From JAUUZT01 sp964654015 (GTDB lineage: Bacteria > Chloroflexota > Dehalococcoidia > GIF9 > AB-539-J10): a stretch of DNA of 64,000 nt. The notes under the pieces are model-generated. The model was not told the DNA's origin and searched no databases. It was given only the letters and a program-made list of their open reading frames with translations. The translations under genes were made by a program, and so were the position numbers. This document shows, piece after piece, positions 53,888 through 63,188 of this stretch (the stretch's first letter is position 1; each line of letters begins with the position of its first letter). The DNA lies in assembly GCA_964654015.1 (NCBI GenBank), contig CAZZHQ010000001.1, positions 1-64,000 on the forward strand, read 5' to 3'.

Positions 53888-54802
53888 ATGCCACCATATG
53901 TCTTTTTCGAAAACCAATTTATGCCTTTAGAGGATGCCAAGATAGGAGTTTTAACCCACGCCCTGCACTATGGCACGGCCTGCTTTGAGGGCATCCGTGG
54001 TAACTGGGACAGTGAGCAGAATAGAATCTGCCTCTTCCGTATTCAAGATCACTATAAGCGCATGCTCAATGGCTGCCACCTGCTAAAAATCAAGCTGCCT
54101 TATTCGCTCGATGATTTATGCCAGTTGACTGTGGATTTGCTGAAAAAAAGTGAATTCCGCGAAGATGTCTATATTCGACCCCTTGCCTATAAAAGTTCTC
54201 AGGCAATAGGGGTTCGACTCCATGGGCTGGAAGATGCACTGCTTATCATCGTAACTACCCTGGGGTCTTACCTGGGTAAAGATAAGGTTCGTTGCTGCAC
54301 GTCATCGTGGCGACGGGTAGACGACACCATGATTCCTGCCCGTGGGAAAATCTGCGGTATATATGTAAACAGCGCCCTGGCTAAAACCGAAGCAGAGGAA
54401 AATGGCTTCGATGAGGCTATATTGCTCAGCAACGATGGACATGTATCTGAAGGAAGCGGCGAGAATATATTCGTTGTTATTGATGGCACTCTGATAACAC
54501 CACCCTCACAAGATAATATCCTTATTGGTATCACCAGAAATACGGTCATAGAACTGGCGAAGAAGGAGTTGGGGATAGACACCGTAGAGCGAAGCATCGA
54601 TAGGAGCGAATTATATCTTGCGGATGAATGTTTTTTCACCGGCACCGCAACACATATTGCTCCAATCATAGAAATTGACAACCGCATAATAGGCACAGGC
54701 GATATCGGTAAGATTACCGGTGATTTACAGAAATTATATAGTAAAGTAATAAAGGGCAGTAATCCTAAATATGACAAATGGGCTACCTTCGTTTCCCCTT
54801 AA
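53888..54802 (+). CDS. ilvE: Branched-chain amino acid aminotransferase
   Basis: A 304-aa fold-type IV PLP aminotransferase for Leu, Ile and Val. It has LTHALHYGTACFEGIRG at the N terminus, RPLAYKSSQAIGV, the PLP-binding Lys in ARGKICGIYVNS, then ALAKTEAEENGFDEAILLS and GHVSEGSGENIF, the family signature. AGAGGAG precedes the ATG. It begins a plus-strand run of amino acid and nucleotide genes. Confidence 0.94.
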   Translation: MPPYVFFENQFMPLEDAKIGVLTHALHYGTACFEGIRGNWDSEQNRICLFRIQDHYKRMLNGCHLLKIKLPYSLDDLCQLTVDLLKKSEFREDVYIRPLAYKSSQAIGVRLHGLEDALLIIVTTLGSYLGKDKVRCCTSSWRRVDDTMIPARGKICGIYVNSALAKTEAEENGFDEAILLSNDGHVSEGSGENIFVVIDGTLITPPSQDNILIGITRNTVIELAKKELGIDTVERSIDRSELYLADECFFTGTATHIAPIIEIDNRIIGTGDIGKITGDLQKLYSKVIKGSNPKYDKWATFVSP

Positions 54803-55005
54803 GGTTCCTGCCATACTTGGCCCCATGGTAAAATGACACTATCGGCTTGCTGAGCTGTATATCAAGTTCTCTTAATTACCAACTTAACGGTGCTAGCACA
54901 CGTCCAATAACCGATAGCATACAGCGCAGTGAAGATGCCGCCGCTGCACTACTACTACACTTCCAGCAAAATAGTTGGCGAAAAAGGGAAGGCTAAAAAG
55001 AGGAA

Positions 55006-55626
55006 ATGATTACCATAATTGACTACGGCGCCGGAAATTTGCGTAGCGTGTCCAATGCTATTACAAGTCTGGGATATAAAGCGAAGGTAAGCAGCGACCC
55101 CGATGAAGTAATCCGAGCTGAATCTGTCATCCTTCCAGGGGTCGGGGCCGCCGCAGACACGATGGCAAACCTGGAGGAGAGAGGACTGCTCGATCCAATT
55201 CGCCAGGTAATCGCCGCAGGGCTTCCCTTCCTTGGCATCTGCATGGGATTGCAGGTTCTGTTCACTGAAACAGAAGAGGGAGGGTTGCATAAATGCCTGG
55301 ACATCATTCCCGGCAAAGTGAGAAAGTTGCCTTCAGGGCTGAAGAATCCTCATATGGGATGGAATCAGGTACGGCAGCTTTACTCCCACCCTATATTCGA
55401 TGGAATCCCAGACAATTCATACTTCTATTTTGTTCATGGCTATTATGCTGACCCTGACGATAGCTCTCTCGTTGCAGGAGAGACAAAATATGGTCTGCCT
55501 TTATGCAGCGTCCTTATCAGGAACAACTTGATAGCGACGCAGTTTCATCCAGAAAAAAGCGGAGCGTTGGGGCTCAGGATGTATAATAACTTTATAAAAA
55601 TAGCTGCGTCGAAGCAAACATTCTAA
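55006..55626 (+). CDS. hisH: Imidazole glycerol phosphate synthase, glutaminase subunit
   Basis: A 206-aa class I glutamine amidotransferase that feeds ammonia to HisF in histidine biosynthesis. [15 protein letters not shown] at the N terminus, nucleophile Cys in [10 protein letters not shown] and His-Glu in TQFHPEKSG form the triad. AAGAGGAA precedes the ATG. hisF follows 31 bp downstream, so the two subunits are coexpressed. Confidence 0.96.
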   Translation: MITIIDYGAGNLRSVSNAITSLGYKAKVSSDPDEVIRAESVILPGVGAAADTMANLEERGLLDPIRQVIAAGLPFLGICMGLQVLFTETEEGGLHKCLDIIPGKVRKLPSGLKNPHMGWNQVRQLYSHPIFDGIPDNSYFYFVHGYYADPDDSSLVAGETKYGLPLCSVLIRNNLIATQFHPEKSGALGLRMYNNFIKIAASKQTF

Positions 55627-55657
55627 ACTGGAACAAGAAGGGAAGGCTTTACCGTAT

Positions 55658-56455
55658 ATGGACTATACCCAGAATATGCTGACCAAAAGGATAATTCCCT
55701 GCCTGGATGTAAAAGATGGCAGGGTAGTAAAAGGCAGCAGTTTCAAAAACTTGCGAGACGCTGGTGACCCAGCGGTATTAGCACGCTTCTACTACGAAGA
55801 GGGTGCCGATGAGCTTGTTCTGCTGGATATAAGTGCCACCCCCGAAGAAAGAAGCACCATGGTAGATGTGGTCCAACGCATTTCAGGGGATATTTTCATG
55901 CCCTTAACCGTAGGAGGGGGACTACGAAACATCAGTGACATAAGACATCTCTTGCTGGCAGGGGCCGACAAGGTCTCCATTAACACCGCCGCTGTGCTTA
56001 CCCCTGCCCTGATTAGCGCAAGCGCTGGTAAATTCGGCAGCCAATGCATCGTGGTAGCTATAGACGCCAAACGTATAGAGGAGAAAGAGCAACCCCACTG
56101 GGAAGTCTATACCCACAGTGGCACCCGGGCAACAGGAATAGATGCCCTTTCCTGGGCAAAAAAAGTAACAACATTGGGAGCAGGGGAGATTCTGCTTACC
56201 AGCATAGACGCCGATGGACATCGCTCGGGATACGACATTGACCTGACCCGCACTATTTCCGAAGCAGTAAGCATACCTGTCATAGCCAGTGGAGGTGCTG
56301 GCACAGCCGAGGACCTGTATCAAGCCCTGGTCGCCGGAAAAGCAGACGCGGTTCTTGCTGCAAGTATATTCCATTACAAAAGTTTTTCTATACATGAGAT
56401 TAAGAAATATCTAAGGCAACGAGGATTAGCAATACGCATTGAACCAAAAAGGTAG
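55658..56455 (+). CDS. hisF: Imidazole glycerol phosphate synthase, cyclase subunit
   Basis: A 265-aa (beta-alpha)8 barrel. The catalytic aspartates sit in [15 protein letters not shown] and [10 protein letters not shown], and the phosphate-binding loops are VGGGLRN and IASGGAG. It makes imidazole glycerol phosphate and AICAR using ammonia from HisH. GGGAAGG lies about 13 bp before ATG 55658; a second ATG at 55676 would match shorter homologues but has no ribosome binding site. Confidence 0.96.
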   Translation: MDYTQNMLTKRIIPCLDVKDGRVVKGSSFKNLRDAGDPAVLARFYYEEGADELVLLDISATPEERSTMVDVVQRISGDIFMPLTVGGGLRNISDIRHLLLAGADKVSINTAAVLTPALISASAGKFGSQCIVVAIDAKRIEEKEQPHWEVYTHSGTRATGIDALSWAKKVTTLGAGEILLTSIDADGHRSGYDIDLTRTISEAVSIPVIASGGAGTAEDLYQALVAGKADAVLAASIFHYKSFSIHEIKKYLRQRGLAIRIEPKR

Positions 56456-56606
56456 CTGCAAGGCAATATCAAAGACCCCTACCACTTGAAACAAAGGACA
56501 AAATGCTTCAAAATATACTTTCAATGCTCCAGTAGCATGTCCTTATTTGGGCTTGCTATAAAGAAAAATAAAAATGCTATATAGCCAGAATAAAGGGGTG
56601 GTATAA

Positions 56607-57950
56607 ATGTTAGACAAGAACGTAAAGAAAAGTAAAGAATACATCTTGGAGCTTGTTAAAGAACAAAATGTTAGATTTATCCGCCTATGGTTCACTGATA
56701 TTCTTGGCACTCTTAAGAGCTTCGCCATAACGGTAGGGGAACTGAAAAGAGCTATAGAAGAAGGTATGGGCTTTGATGGTTCTTCTATTCAAGGTTTCGT
56801 CCGAATCGACGAGAGCGACATGATAGCCATGCCTGATCCGAATACATTCCTCCTGCTTCCACAGAGCGCACAAGAAAAATACCCGGAGGCAAGAATGTTT
56901 TGTGACATCCAAAAACCAGGGGGAGACATCTTCGAAGGAGACCCCCGGTACGTCTTGAAGAGGAATTTAAAAAGAGCTGCAGATATGGGATACACTTTCT
57001 ATGTTGGTCCAGAACTGGAGTACTTCTACTTCAAGGACAAATACAGTACGGAGACCATTGATGATGGGGGATATTTTGACCTTACCTCTCTCGACACAGC
57101 CACCGACCTGAGCAGAGAGACTGTAATCACCCTGGAAAGCATGGGGATTGGCATTGACTATTATCACCATGAGGTCGCCCCAAGCCAACACGAGATAGTT
57201 ATGAAATATACCGATGCTCTTACCATGGCTGATAACGTAATGACCTATCGTTTGATTATCAAAGAAGTCGCACTCAATCATGGAGTTTATGCCACATTTA
57301 TGCCCAAGCCTATCTTCGGCATCAATGGCAGCGGAATGCACGTGCATCAATCGCTATTCAAGGGCAATACCAATGCGTTCTTTGCCAGGGATGATGAATA
57401 TTACCTCTCGACTATAGCGAAGCAGTACATAGCAGGGCTGCTCAAACATGCACCAGAAATAACCCTCATCAACAACCAGTGGATCAATTCCTATAAACGA
57501 CTGGTACCTGGTTATGAAGCCCCAGTCTATCTTTCTTGGGCACAGCGTAACAGGGCTGATCTGATAAGGGTTCCCGGATACAAACCAGGCCAGGAAAACG
57601 CCACCAGGATTGAATTCCGCTCCCCCGACCCTGCTTGTAACCCTTACCTTGCCTTTAGTGTTATGCTGGCTGCGGGGCTCGAGGGAATCGAAAAACAATA
57701 CGACTTTGTTGAACCAATAGAATTAAATGTATATGAGCTAAATGAGCAGGAACGAAAGAAAATGGGGATTGGGACATTGCCTGCCAGTCTCTGGGAAGCT
57801 ATACAGCTGGCAGAGAAAAGTGAACTTGTGCAAAAAGCCCTGGGAGAACATGTTTTTAATGCTCTTATCGAAGATAAGAAATTTGAGTGGGATAAATACA
57901 GAACCCAGGTAACCGAATATGAATTAAAACAATATCTGCCTGTACTATAA
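56607..57950 (+). CDS. glnA: Glutamine synthetase type I
   Basis: A 447-aa enzyme of the short GSI-alpha class. Ammonia assimilation motifs are complete: GFDGSSIQGF, GPELEYFYF, HHEVAPSQHEIVMKY, the ATP-site NGSGMHVHQSLF and RIEFRSPDPACNPYLA. It lacks the 25-residue insert of GSI-beta, so control by adenylylation is unlikely. AAAGGGGTGG lies before the ATG. The 150-bp leader shows no recognisable riboswitch or GlnR box. Confidence 0.96.
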   Translation: MLDKNVKKSKEYILELVKEQNVRFIRLWFTDILGTLKSFAITVGELKRAIEEGMGFDGSSIQGFVRIDESDMIAMPDPNTFLLLPQSAQEKYPEARMFCDIQKPGGDIFEGDPRYVLKRNLKRAADMGYTFYVGPELEYFYFKDKYSTETIDDGGYFDLTSLDTATDLSRETVITLESMGIGIDYYHHEVAPSQHEIVMKYTDALTMADNVMTYRLIIKEVALNHGVYATFMPKPIFGINGSGMHVHQSLFKGNTNAFFARDDEYYLSTIAKQYIAGLLKHAPEITLINNQWINSYKRLVPGYEAPVYLSWAQRNRADLIRVPGYKPGQENATRIEFRSPDPACNPYLAFSVMLAAGLEGIEKQYDFVEPIELNVYELNEQERKKMGIGTLPASLWEAIQLAEKSELVQKALGEHVFNALIEDKKFEWDKYRTQVTEYELKQYLPVL

Positions 57951-57982
57951 AGGGGCCAAGACACAGGGAGTCTCCTGGCCTT
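57949..57982 (+). terminator. Possible terminator after glnA
   Basis: An imperfect hairpin, AAGGGGCCA ... TGGCCTT with an inner AGAC/GTCT, begins at the glnA stop. No proper T-run follows, so it is weak. Confidence 0.35.
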
Positions 57983-58130
57983 ATCCATCCAATATCATGC
58001 AGGAGTTTCTCATAAGCCCTGGATTGTAGTTACTTATTCCAGTGATTCACAGATATGACAAAAAGTCTGAAGGGGATAAACATTATCACCAGGTTGTTCG
58101 AAGGAATCTTAATCGGAAAGGAAGTTGCTG

Positions 58131-59522
58131 ATGCATGAGAGTTGTGCCGTTTTCGGAATATATACTCCAGGTGTTGATGTCAGTCGTTTAATCTTCTTCG
58201 CTTTGTTCAGTCTCCAGCACCGCGGGCAGGAAAGCAGTGGCATCGCAGTTAGTGACGGTATCAGCATAAAAAACCACACAGGGGCAGGGCTTGTTTCTCG
58301 CGTATTTACCGAAGATGATATTGCCAACCTGAAGGGAAATATTGGCATCGGCCATAATAGATATTCGACAACAGGGGCAAGCACCATTGTTAATGCACAG
58401 CCAGTGATCATCGATTCAGCAGGCCTGGCACTGGCCCACAATGGCAACCTGGTTAATAGTAAAACTCTCCGAGAAGAGTTAACACAAAAGGGATACAGTT
58501 TTCATAGCTCCACTGATTCTGAGGTCATAGCCAACATGATACTGGCCTCACCTGGTAAAGACTGGGAGGACAAAATCAGGTCCGCCATGTACCGCCTCCA
58601 GGGCGCCTATTCTATGACCATCATGACCGCTGATAAACTCATTGCTGTTCGTGACCCCCTGGGTGTTCGCCCTCTCTGTCTGGGTACCCTGGATGGAGGT
58701 TATGCCATCGCATCGGAAAGCTGTGCTCTGGACCACATCGGCGCCAAGTTTTCCAGGGAAATCAACCCCGGAGAAATCGTCATCATCGACAAGACGGGAA
58801 TCAGCTCTTTCACTCAGAAAAGTCAGAGGAAGGCTCTGTGCATCTTTGAATATGTCTATTTTGCACGCCCGGACAGCACCATTAATGGCAAGCTTGTGTA
58901 CAGGACCAGGCAGGCAATGGGAGAGCTGCTGGCTAAAGAATATCCTGTTGATGCAGACCTGGTCATTGGCGTCCCTGACTCTGCCACTGCTGCCGGGATT
59001 GGTTATTCCAGGGCATCAGGAATACCTTATTGCGAGGGTCTAATCAAGAACCGCTATGTGGGGCGCACTTTCATCATGCCCAACCAGAGATTGAGGGACC
59101 TTGGTGTCGGGATGAAGTTCAATCCTCTCTCCGAGATTATAGCAGGGAAGCGCCTGGTGGTCGTCGATGACAGCATTGTCCGGGGAACCACCACTCCCAA
59201 GATAGTTGCCCTGTTGAGAAAAGCAGGCGCCAGAGAAGTCCACCTCCGTATCTGTTGTCCTCCTATTCGGCACCCCTGTTTCCTGGGAGTAGATATGGCC
59301 ACGGAAGGGGAACTCATCGCCGCCAGAAAGAGTATCTCAGAGATCAAGGAATATCTGGAAGCTGATTCGCTTGGTTATCTCAGTCTGGAGAGCTTGATAC
59401 AGGCGATAGGATTACCCAGAGATACCTTCTGCCTGGCTTGCTTCAATAACGATTATCCCATACCAGTACAAAGAGAAATGCCCAAACTTGCCCTGGAAAC
59501 AGTATCAAGCCCTGACAGGTAA
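58131..59522 (+). CDS. purF: Amidophosphoribosyltransferase
   Basis: The 463-aa first enzyme of purine synthesis. From ATG 58131 (GGAAAGGAAG upstream) the protein starts MHESCAVFGI, so the N-terminal nucleophile Cys5 would be exposed by removing a 4-residue propeptide. SLQHRGQESSGIA and the PRPP motif LVVVDDSIVRGTT are present. C-terminal Cys residues (RHPCFLGVDM, FCLACFNND) match the 4Fe-4S ligands of Bacillus-type PurF, implying an oxygen-sensitive cluster. pdxT follows directly. Confidence 0.95.
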   Translation: MHESCAVFGIYTPGVDVSRLIFFALFSLQHRGQESSGIAVSDGISIKNHTGAGLVSRVFTEDDIANLKGNIGIGHNRYSTTGASTIVNAQPVIIDSAGLALAHNGNLVNSKTLREELTQKGYSFHSSTDSEVIANMILASPGKDWEDKIRSAMYRLQGAYSMTIMTADKLIAVRDPLGVRPLCLGTLDGGYAIASESCALDHIGAKFSREINPGEIVIIDKTGISSFTQKSQRKALCIFEYVYFARPDSTINGKLVYRTRQAMGELLAKEYPVDADLVIGVPDSATAAGIGYSRASGIPYCEGLIKNRYVGRTFIMPNQRLRDLGVGMKFNPLSEIIAGKRLVVVDDSIVRGTTTPKIVALLRKAGAREVHLRICCPPIRHPCFLGVDMATEGELIAARKSISEIKEYLEADSLGYLSLESLIQAIGLPRDTFCLACFNNDYPIPVQREMPKLALETVSSPDR

Positions 59523-59535
59523 GGAGGAAACAGTT

Positions 59536-60117
59536 ACGAAAATCGGTGTATTAGCTCTACAAGGAGCCTTTATAGAACATATCGGCATCATACAACAATT
59601 AGGGGCGTTGCCTTTGCCGATTCGTTTGCCTGATCAACTTAAAGGTTTGGATGGCCTTATTATCCCTGGTGGGGAGAGCAGTACCCTCCTTAAGCTAATG
59701 CACAGCTTCGGTTTATTCAATGTCTTACGAGAGCTAGTACTGGACGGATTGCCTATTTGGGGTACATGCGCCGGGTTGATTTGCCTGGGGCAAACTACTT
59801 CTCGTCATGATGAAGCTACTCTGGCAGTTATGGACATTAATGTTAAACGTAACGCCTTTGGCAGGCAGACAGAAAGCTTTGAAACTGACCTTGATATTCC
59901 AGTCCTGGGAGACAGCCTTTTTAAAGCGATATTTATTCGCGCTCCAGCTATCACAAAAGTAGGCCCGATGGTGGAAGTACTGGCCAAGCTACACGACGAC
60001 ACCATTACCGCCGCCAGACAAGAAAACATGCTAGCAACGGCTTTTCATCCGGAGTTGAGTGGCGACTTCAGGTTTCACCAGTATTTTATCAGGGAAATCA
60101 TCACTAAAAAGGATTAA
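59536..60117 (+). CDS. pdxT: Pyridoxal 5'-phosphate synthase glutaminase subunit, unusual start codon
   Basis: A 193-aa class I glutaminase supplying ammonia to PdxS. KIGVLALQGAFIEHI is the family N terminus, GGESSTLLKLM and nucleophile Cys in WGTCAGL follow, and FHPEL has the His-Glu pair. An excellent Shine-Dalgarno AAGGAGG (59521-59527) overlaps the purF stop. The codon in the expected start position is ACG at 59536; there is no ATG, GTG or TTG near it. The only canonical upstream start is TTG 59488, inside purF and before the Shine-Dalgarno. Either ACG initiation, or a sequence error of ATG. pdxS is not in the window. Confidence 0.9.
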   Translation, partial: TKIGVLALQGAFIEHIGIIQQLGALPLPIRLPDQLKGLDGLIIPGGESSTLLKLMHSFGLFNVLRELVLDGLPIWGTCAGLICLGQTTSRHDEATLAVMDINVKRNAFGRQTESFETDLDIPVLGDSLFKAIFIRAPAITKVGPMVEVLAKLHDDTITAARQENMLATAFHPELSGDFRFHQYFIREIITKKD

Positions 60118-60153
60118 ACAAAGGCTAACCTGATAACTATGCTCTTTGTTATC

Positions 60154-60243
60154 TTATACTATCGATATCAGTGCAAGCACCAAACCAATACCCATCAATC
60201 CGTAGAATGTGCATGTAATTACCTTGAAAACCGTCATAAACAT
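60154..60243 (-). CDS. Possible 29-aa membrane peptide coupled to rpsT
   Basis: The frame reads MFMTVFKVITCTFYGLMGIG then LVLALISIV, one transmembrane helix. Its ATG overlaps the rpsT stop as TAATG, and GGAGA lies 6 bp upstream within the end of rpsT, which is a good translational-coupling signal. Nothing in the family databases comes to mind. It could be a genuine small membrane protein or chance; the overlap and ribosome binding site favour expression. Confidence 0.45.
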   Translation of the reverse strand: MFMTVFKVITCTFYGLMGIGLVLALISIV

Positions 60244-60551
60244 TATCCGTCTCCCTTCTCTGCTTCGTACTGCTTAGAATCATGAACCGACTGGGCATTA
60301 TTCAGTTTTTTATCCAGTTTAGTCTTAAGGTTTGCTCCCTTATTCTTGTGAATAACATTTTTCTTGACAGCTTTATCGATGTTACTCATAGCCTCCACAG
60401 CCTCTCGCTGTGCTACTTCTGTTTCATTTGAGGCAATAAGCACTTCCACCTTAGACAGGCTGGTTTTATACTTACTGCGCATCAAGCGATTCCTCAATCT
60501 TTTTGCCTCTACGCCCGTTGCTGATTTAATGTTTGCCTTATTGGCTGGCAT
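60243..60551 (-). CDS. rpsT: 30S ribosomal protein S20
   Basis: A 102-aa basic helical protein. MPANKANIKSATGVEAKRLR, NRLMRSKYKTSLSKVEVLI, then AMSNIDKAVKKNVIHKNKGA follow the S20 pattern, with a slightly long C-terminal tail. It binds 16S rRNA in the 30S body. AAAGGGGA precedes the ATG, and its start lies within the 3' end of the relA gene (14-bp overlap), so it is translated from the same transcript or an internal promoter. Confidence 0.92.
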   Translation of the reverse strand: MPANKANIKSATGVEAKRLRNRLMRSKYKTSLSKVEVLIASNETEVAQREAVEAMSNIDKAVKKNVIHKNKGANLKTKLDKKLNNAQSVHDSKQYEAEKGDG

Positions 60552-62691
60552 TTCTATCCCCTTTTCTGAACACAGCCATCACGCTCCCTACTGACTGTAT
60601 CTTCGACATTATTTTATTCAATTGTGCAACACTATTTATCTGCATTGTAACATACATGGACCTAATACTGTCACGTTCTGCCATTTTAAAATCACTAATG
60701 TTCACGCCGTCTTCAGCCAGCACATTGCTAATATCGCGAAGCAAGCCAACCCTATCCCATGAGTCAATCTGAATGTTCACTGGATACAACTCCTCCACAT
60801 CCCCCCAGCTAACTGCAATTAACCTCTCCTTTTCCTCTTCATTAATAATATTAAGGCAATCCCTTTGATGTACGGTAATTCCTTTACCCTGCGTAATATA
60901 CCCGATAATCTTATCTCCTGGCAAGGGATGGCAACAAGCAGCTAAACGCGTAGACAGGTTGCCAACTCCCAGTACTTTCACCTGTGAAGGGGTAATTTTT
61001 TTAGTTTCCGATATTTCGATCGATGCTTCCTGAGGTTCTAGATCAGCATTTAATTTCAGCGTCACCTGTCCAAGGTGGATGCCGCCTGAACCTAGAGTTG
61101 ATAGAAAATCATCCGTATTAACAAACTTGAACTGCCGCGCTAGCTTCTCAACTCGTACAGGGTCAATCCCTAAACGCTTAAACTCCTTCTCCAGAAGCTG
61201 CCTTCCTCTTTCAATATTTTGCCCTCGGTCCTGCTTGTTGAACCACTGCCTGATTTTATTTTGGGAATGAGATGTTTTAATATAACCAAGAGCGGGATTA
61301 AGCCAATCCAGGCTTGGGCCCTTTCCGGTCTTAGCCGCAATTATCTCCACCACATCGGCATTGTTTAGCTGGTAATTCAGAGGCATCAGGCGTTCGTTCA
61401 CCTTCGCCCCGATACATCGATATCCAAGGTCCGTATGAATTCGAAAGGCAAAATCCAGAGAAGTCGCTCCTTTGGGCAACTCCTTTATCTCCCCCTTAGG
61501 GGTGTATACGTACACGCGATCAGAGAGGACATCGTTTTTTACAGATTCCACAAACTCCTCGCTATCAATCTCTTCACGCAGCTCGTTAATCTCATGCAAC
61601 CAGTGAATCTTATCTTCAAAAGAAGCCTCCCCCTTTTCCCCTCCCTTGTAAAGCCAATGCGCAGCTACCCCATCCTTAGCAACTTGATGCATCTCATTGG
61701 TCCTGATTTGTATCTCCAGATGAGTTGTCCCCTTGCACATTACTGTGGTATGCAAAGACTGATAGCCGTTATCCTTCGGATTGGCAATATAATCATTAAA
61801 TTCCTCAGTTATGGGATGCCAGTAATTGTGAATTGCGCCCAGGGCTTTATAGCAATCGGAGACTGAGTCTACCAGCACCCGGAGAGCAAAGAGATCATGA
61901 ATATCACTAAAAGCCTTGCCCTGTAAAGCATATTTTTTTATCTTCTGGTATGTACTGTAGATATGTTTCGGCCTGCCGAAAATCGTCGCTTCTATATTAG
62001 CCTCATGCAGTTTTTGCTTCAATGTCTCTGTCACCTCACCAACGAACTTCTCCCGCTCCTCCAGCTTCGTAGCTATCAACCGCGAGACCCGGTGATATTC
62101 CTTCGGTTCCAGGTAACGAAAAGACAGGTCTTCCAGTTGCCATTTCACACTACGCATACCCAGACGATGCGCCAGGGGCGCATATATATCCAGGGTTTCC
62201 TGTGCGATCTCATGTCGTTTCTTAGAAGGTAAAGCAGCTAAAGTACGCATATTATGCAACCTATCCGCCAATTTAATGAGAATCACCCTTAAGTCTTCCG
62301 ACATGGCCACCAGCATCTTGCGCAGGTTCTCATTTTGACTCCTTGATCTTAACCCCGCTGCTTCTTTTCGCCATCCCAGCCCCCTCAATTTTGTGACTCC
62401 ATCAACCAGTCTACTTACCTGGGAGCCAAATTCGGACTCAATGTCCTCCAGGGATATACCACAATCCTCCGGAACATCGTGTAGCAAGGCGGCAGCCAGA
62501 GTTTCTGCATCAAGATGTAATTCGGCCAATGTCATAGCGGCCTGTAATGGATGGTCCACAAAAGGCTCTCCTGATCGGCGCAACTGCCCCTGGTGGGCCT
62601 CTAGGGCACGTTCATAAGCCGCCCTGACCAAGTTCACCTTGTTCTCAGGCAAATACTCTCCAGCCTTGTTCAGTAACGTGCTTACGTCCAT
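60538..62691 (-). CDS. Bifunctional (p)ppGpp synthetase/hydrolase (RelA/SpoT homologue)
   Basis: A 717-aa stringent-response enzyme. The HD hydrolase domain has HPLQAAMTLAELHLD and LLHDVPEDCG, so hydrolysis looks intact. The synthetase domain has IKLADRLHNMRTL, ALRVLVDSVSDCYKALG and EFNDYIANPKDNGYQSLHTT. A TGS domain (VYVYTPKGEIKELPKGATSL), a helical/zinc-finger-like region with CCHPLPGD, and a C-terminal ACT domain (DRVGLLRDISNVLAEDGVNI) follow. This is a long Rel protein that both makes and degrades (p)ppGpp. Confidence 0.94.
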   Translation of the reverse strand: MDVSTLLNKAGEYLPENKVNLVRAAYERALEAHQGQLRRSGEPFVDHPLQAAMTLAELHLDAETLAAALLHDVPEDCGISLEDIESEFGSQVSRLVDGVTKLRGLGWRKEAAGLRSRSQNENLRKMLVAMSEDLRVILIKLADRLHNMRTLAALPSKKRHEIAQETLDIYAPLAHRLGMRSVKWQLEDLSFRYLEPKEYHRVSRLIATKLEEREKFVGEVTETLKQKLHEANIEATIFGRPKHIYSTYQKIKKYALQGKAFSDIHDLFALRVLVDSVSDCYKALGAIHNYWHPITEEFNDYIANPKDNGYQSLHTTVMCKGTTHLEIQIRTNEMHQVAKDGVAAHWLYKGGEKGEASFEDKIHWLHEINELREEIDSEEFVESVKNDVLSDRVYVYTPKGEIKELPKGATSLDFAFRIHTDLGYRCIGAKVNERLMPLNYQLNNADVVEIIAAKTGKGPSLDWLNPALGYIKTSHSQNKIRQWFNKQDRGQNIERGRQLLEKEFKRLGIDPVRVEKLARQFKFVNTDDFLSTLGSGGIHLGQVTLKLNADLEPQEASIEISETKKITPSQVKVLGVGNLSTRLAACCHPLPGDKIIGYITQGKGITVHQRDCLNIINEEEKERLIAVSWGDVEELYPVNIQIDSWDRVGLLRDISNVLAEDGVNISDFKMAERDSIRSMYVTMQINSVAQLNKIMSKIQSVGSVMAVFRKGDRNASQ

Positions 62692-62882
62692 ATACTAAGC
62701 TCCATAATAGCCCAAGCGAAAAATCAACGCAACCTCAATTTCTATGTTACAATGCAATGCTCTTAGAGAAGGTGGCCTGTTTTATAAATTTTAGTCATCT
62801 CCCTTTGCGGACCTAACCAAGACAGCCTCTCCTTAACTCTGGGGCAAGAAAAGGTAGTTAAATTGATTACAGGAAATCTGAG

Positions 62883-63188
62883 ATGAGTAAGTTACAGGCA
62901 ATAGTGATAAACAAACGAGATAATGTGGCTACCGCAGTAACCAATCTGCAGGAAGGTACTCCCGTAATACTTATTATAGGGGAGGGGAGCTTGTCTATTA
63001 AATTGCAGGAGGCCATCTCGCTGGGTCACAAGTTCAGCATCACACATATAGAAGACGGCTCAGCTATAATAAAGTACGGTGAAGTAATAGGCTACGCCAC
63101 CAGGCCAATCGAGGCAGGGAAACATGTGCATGTACATAATGTGCTTGGCAACAGAGGCCGTGGAGATTTACCGAAGGAGGCTATTTGA
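62883..63188 (+). CDS. UxaA-family hydrolyase, small (SAF-domain) subunit
   Basis: A 101-aa protein with the SAF-type fold of the altronate/sulfolactate hydrolyase N-terminal domain: AIVINKRDNVATAVTNLQEG, ITHIEDGSAIIKYGEVIGYA, and the typical end EAGKHVHVHNV with GNRGRGD. In UxaA and SuyA this domain binds the metal or substrate through the His pair. It is followed with a 4-bp overlap by the large-subunit gene, so this is the split form of the enzyme. Confidence 0.88.
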   Translation: MSKLQAIVINKRDNVATAVTNLQEGTPVILIIGEGSLSIKLQEAISLGHKFSITHIEDGSAIIKYGEVIGYATRPIEAGKHVHVHNVLGNRGRGDLPKEAI

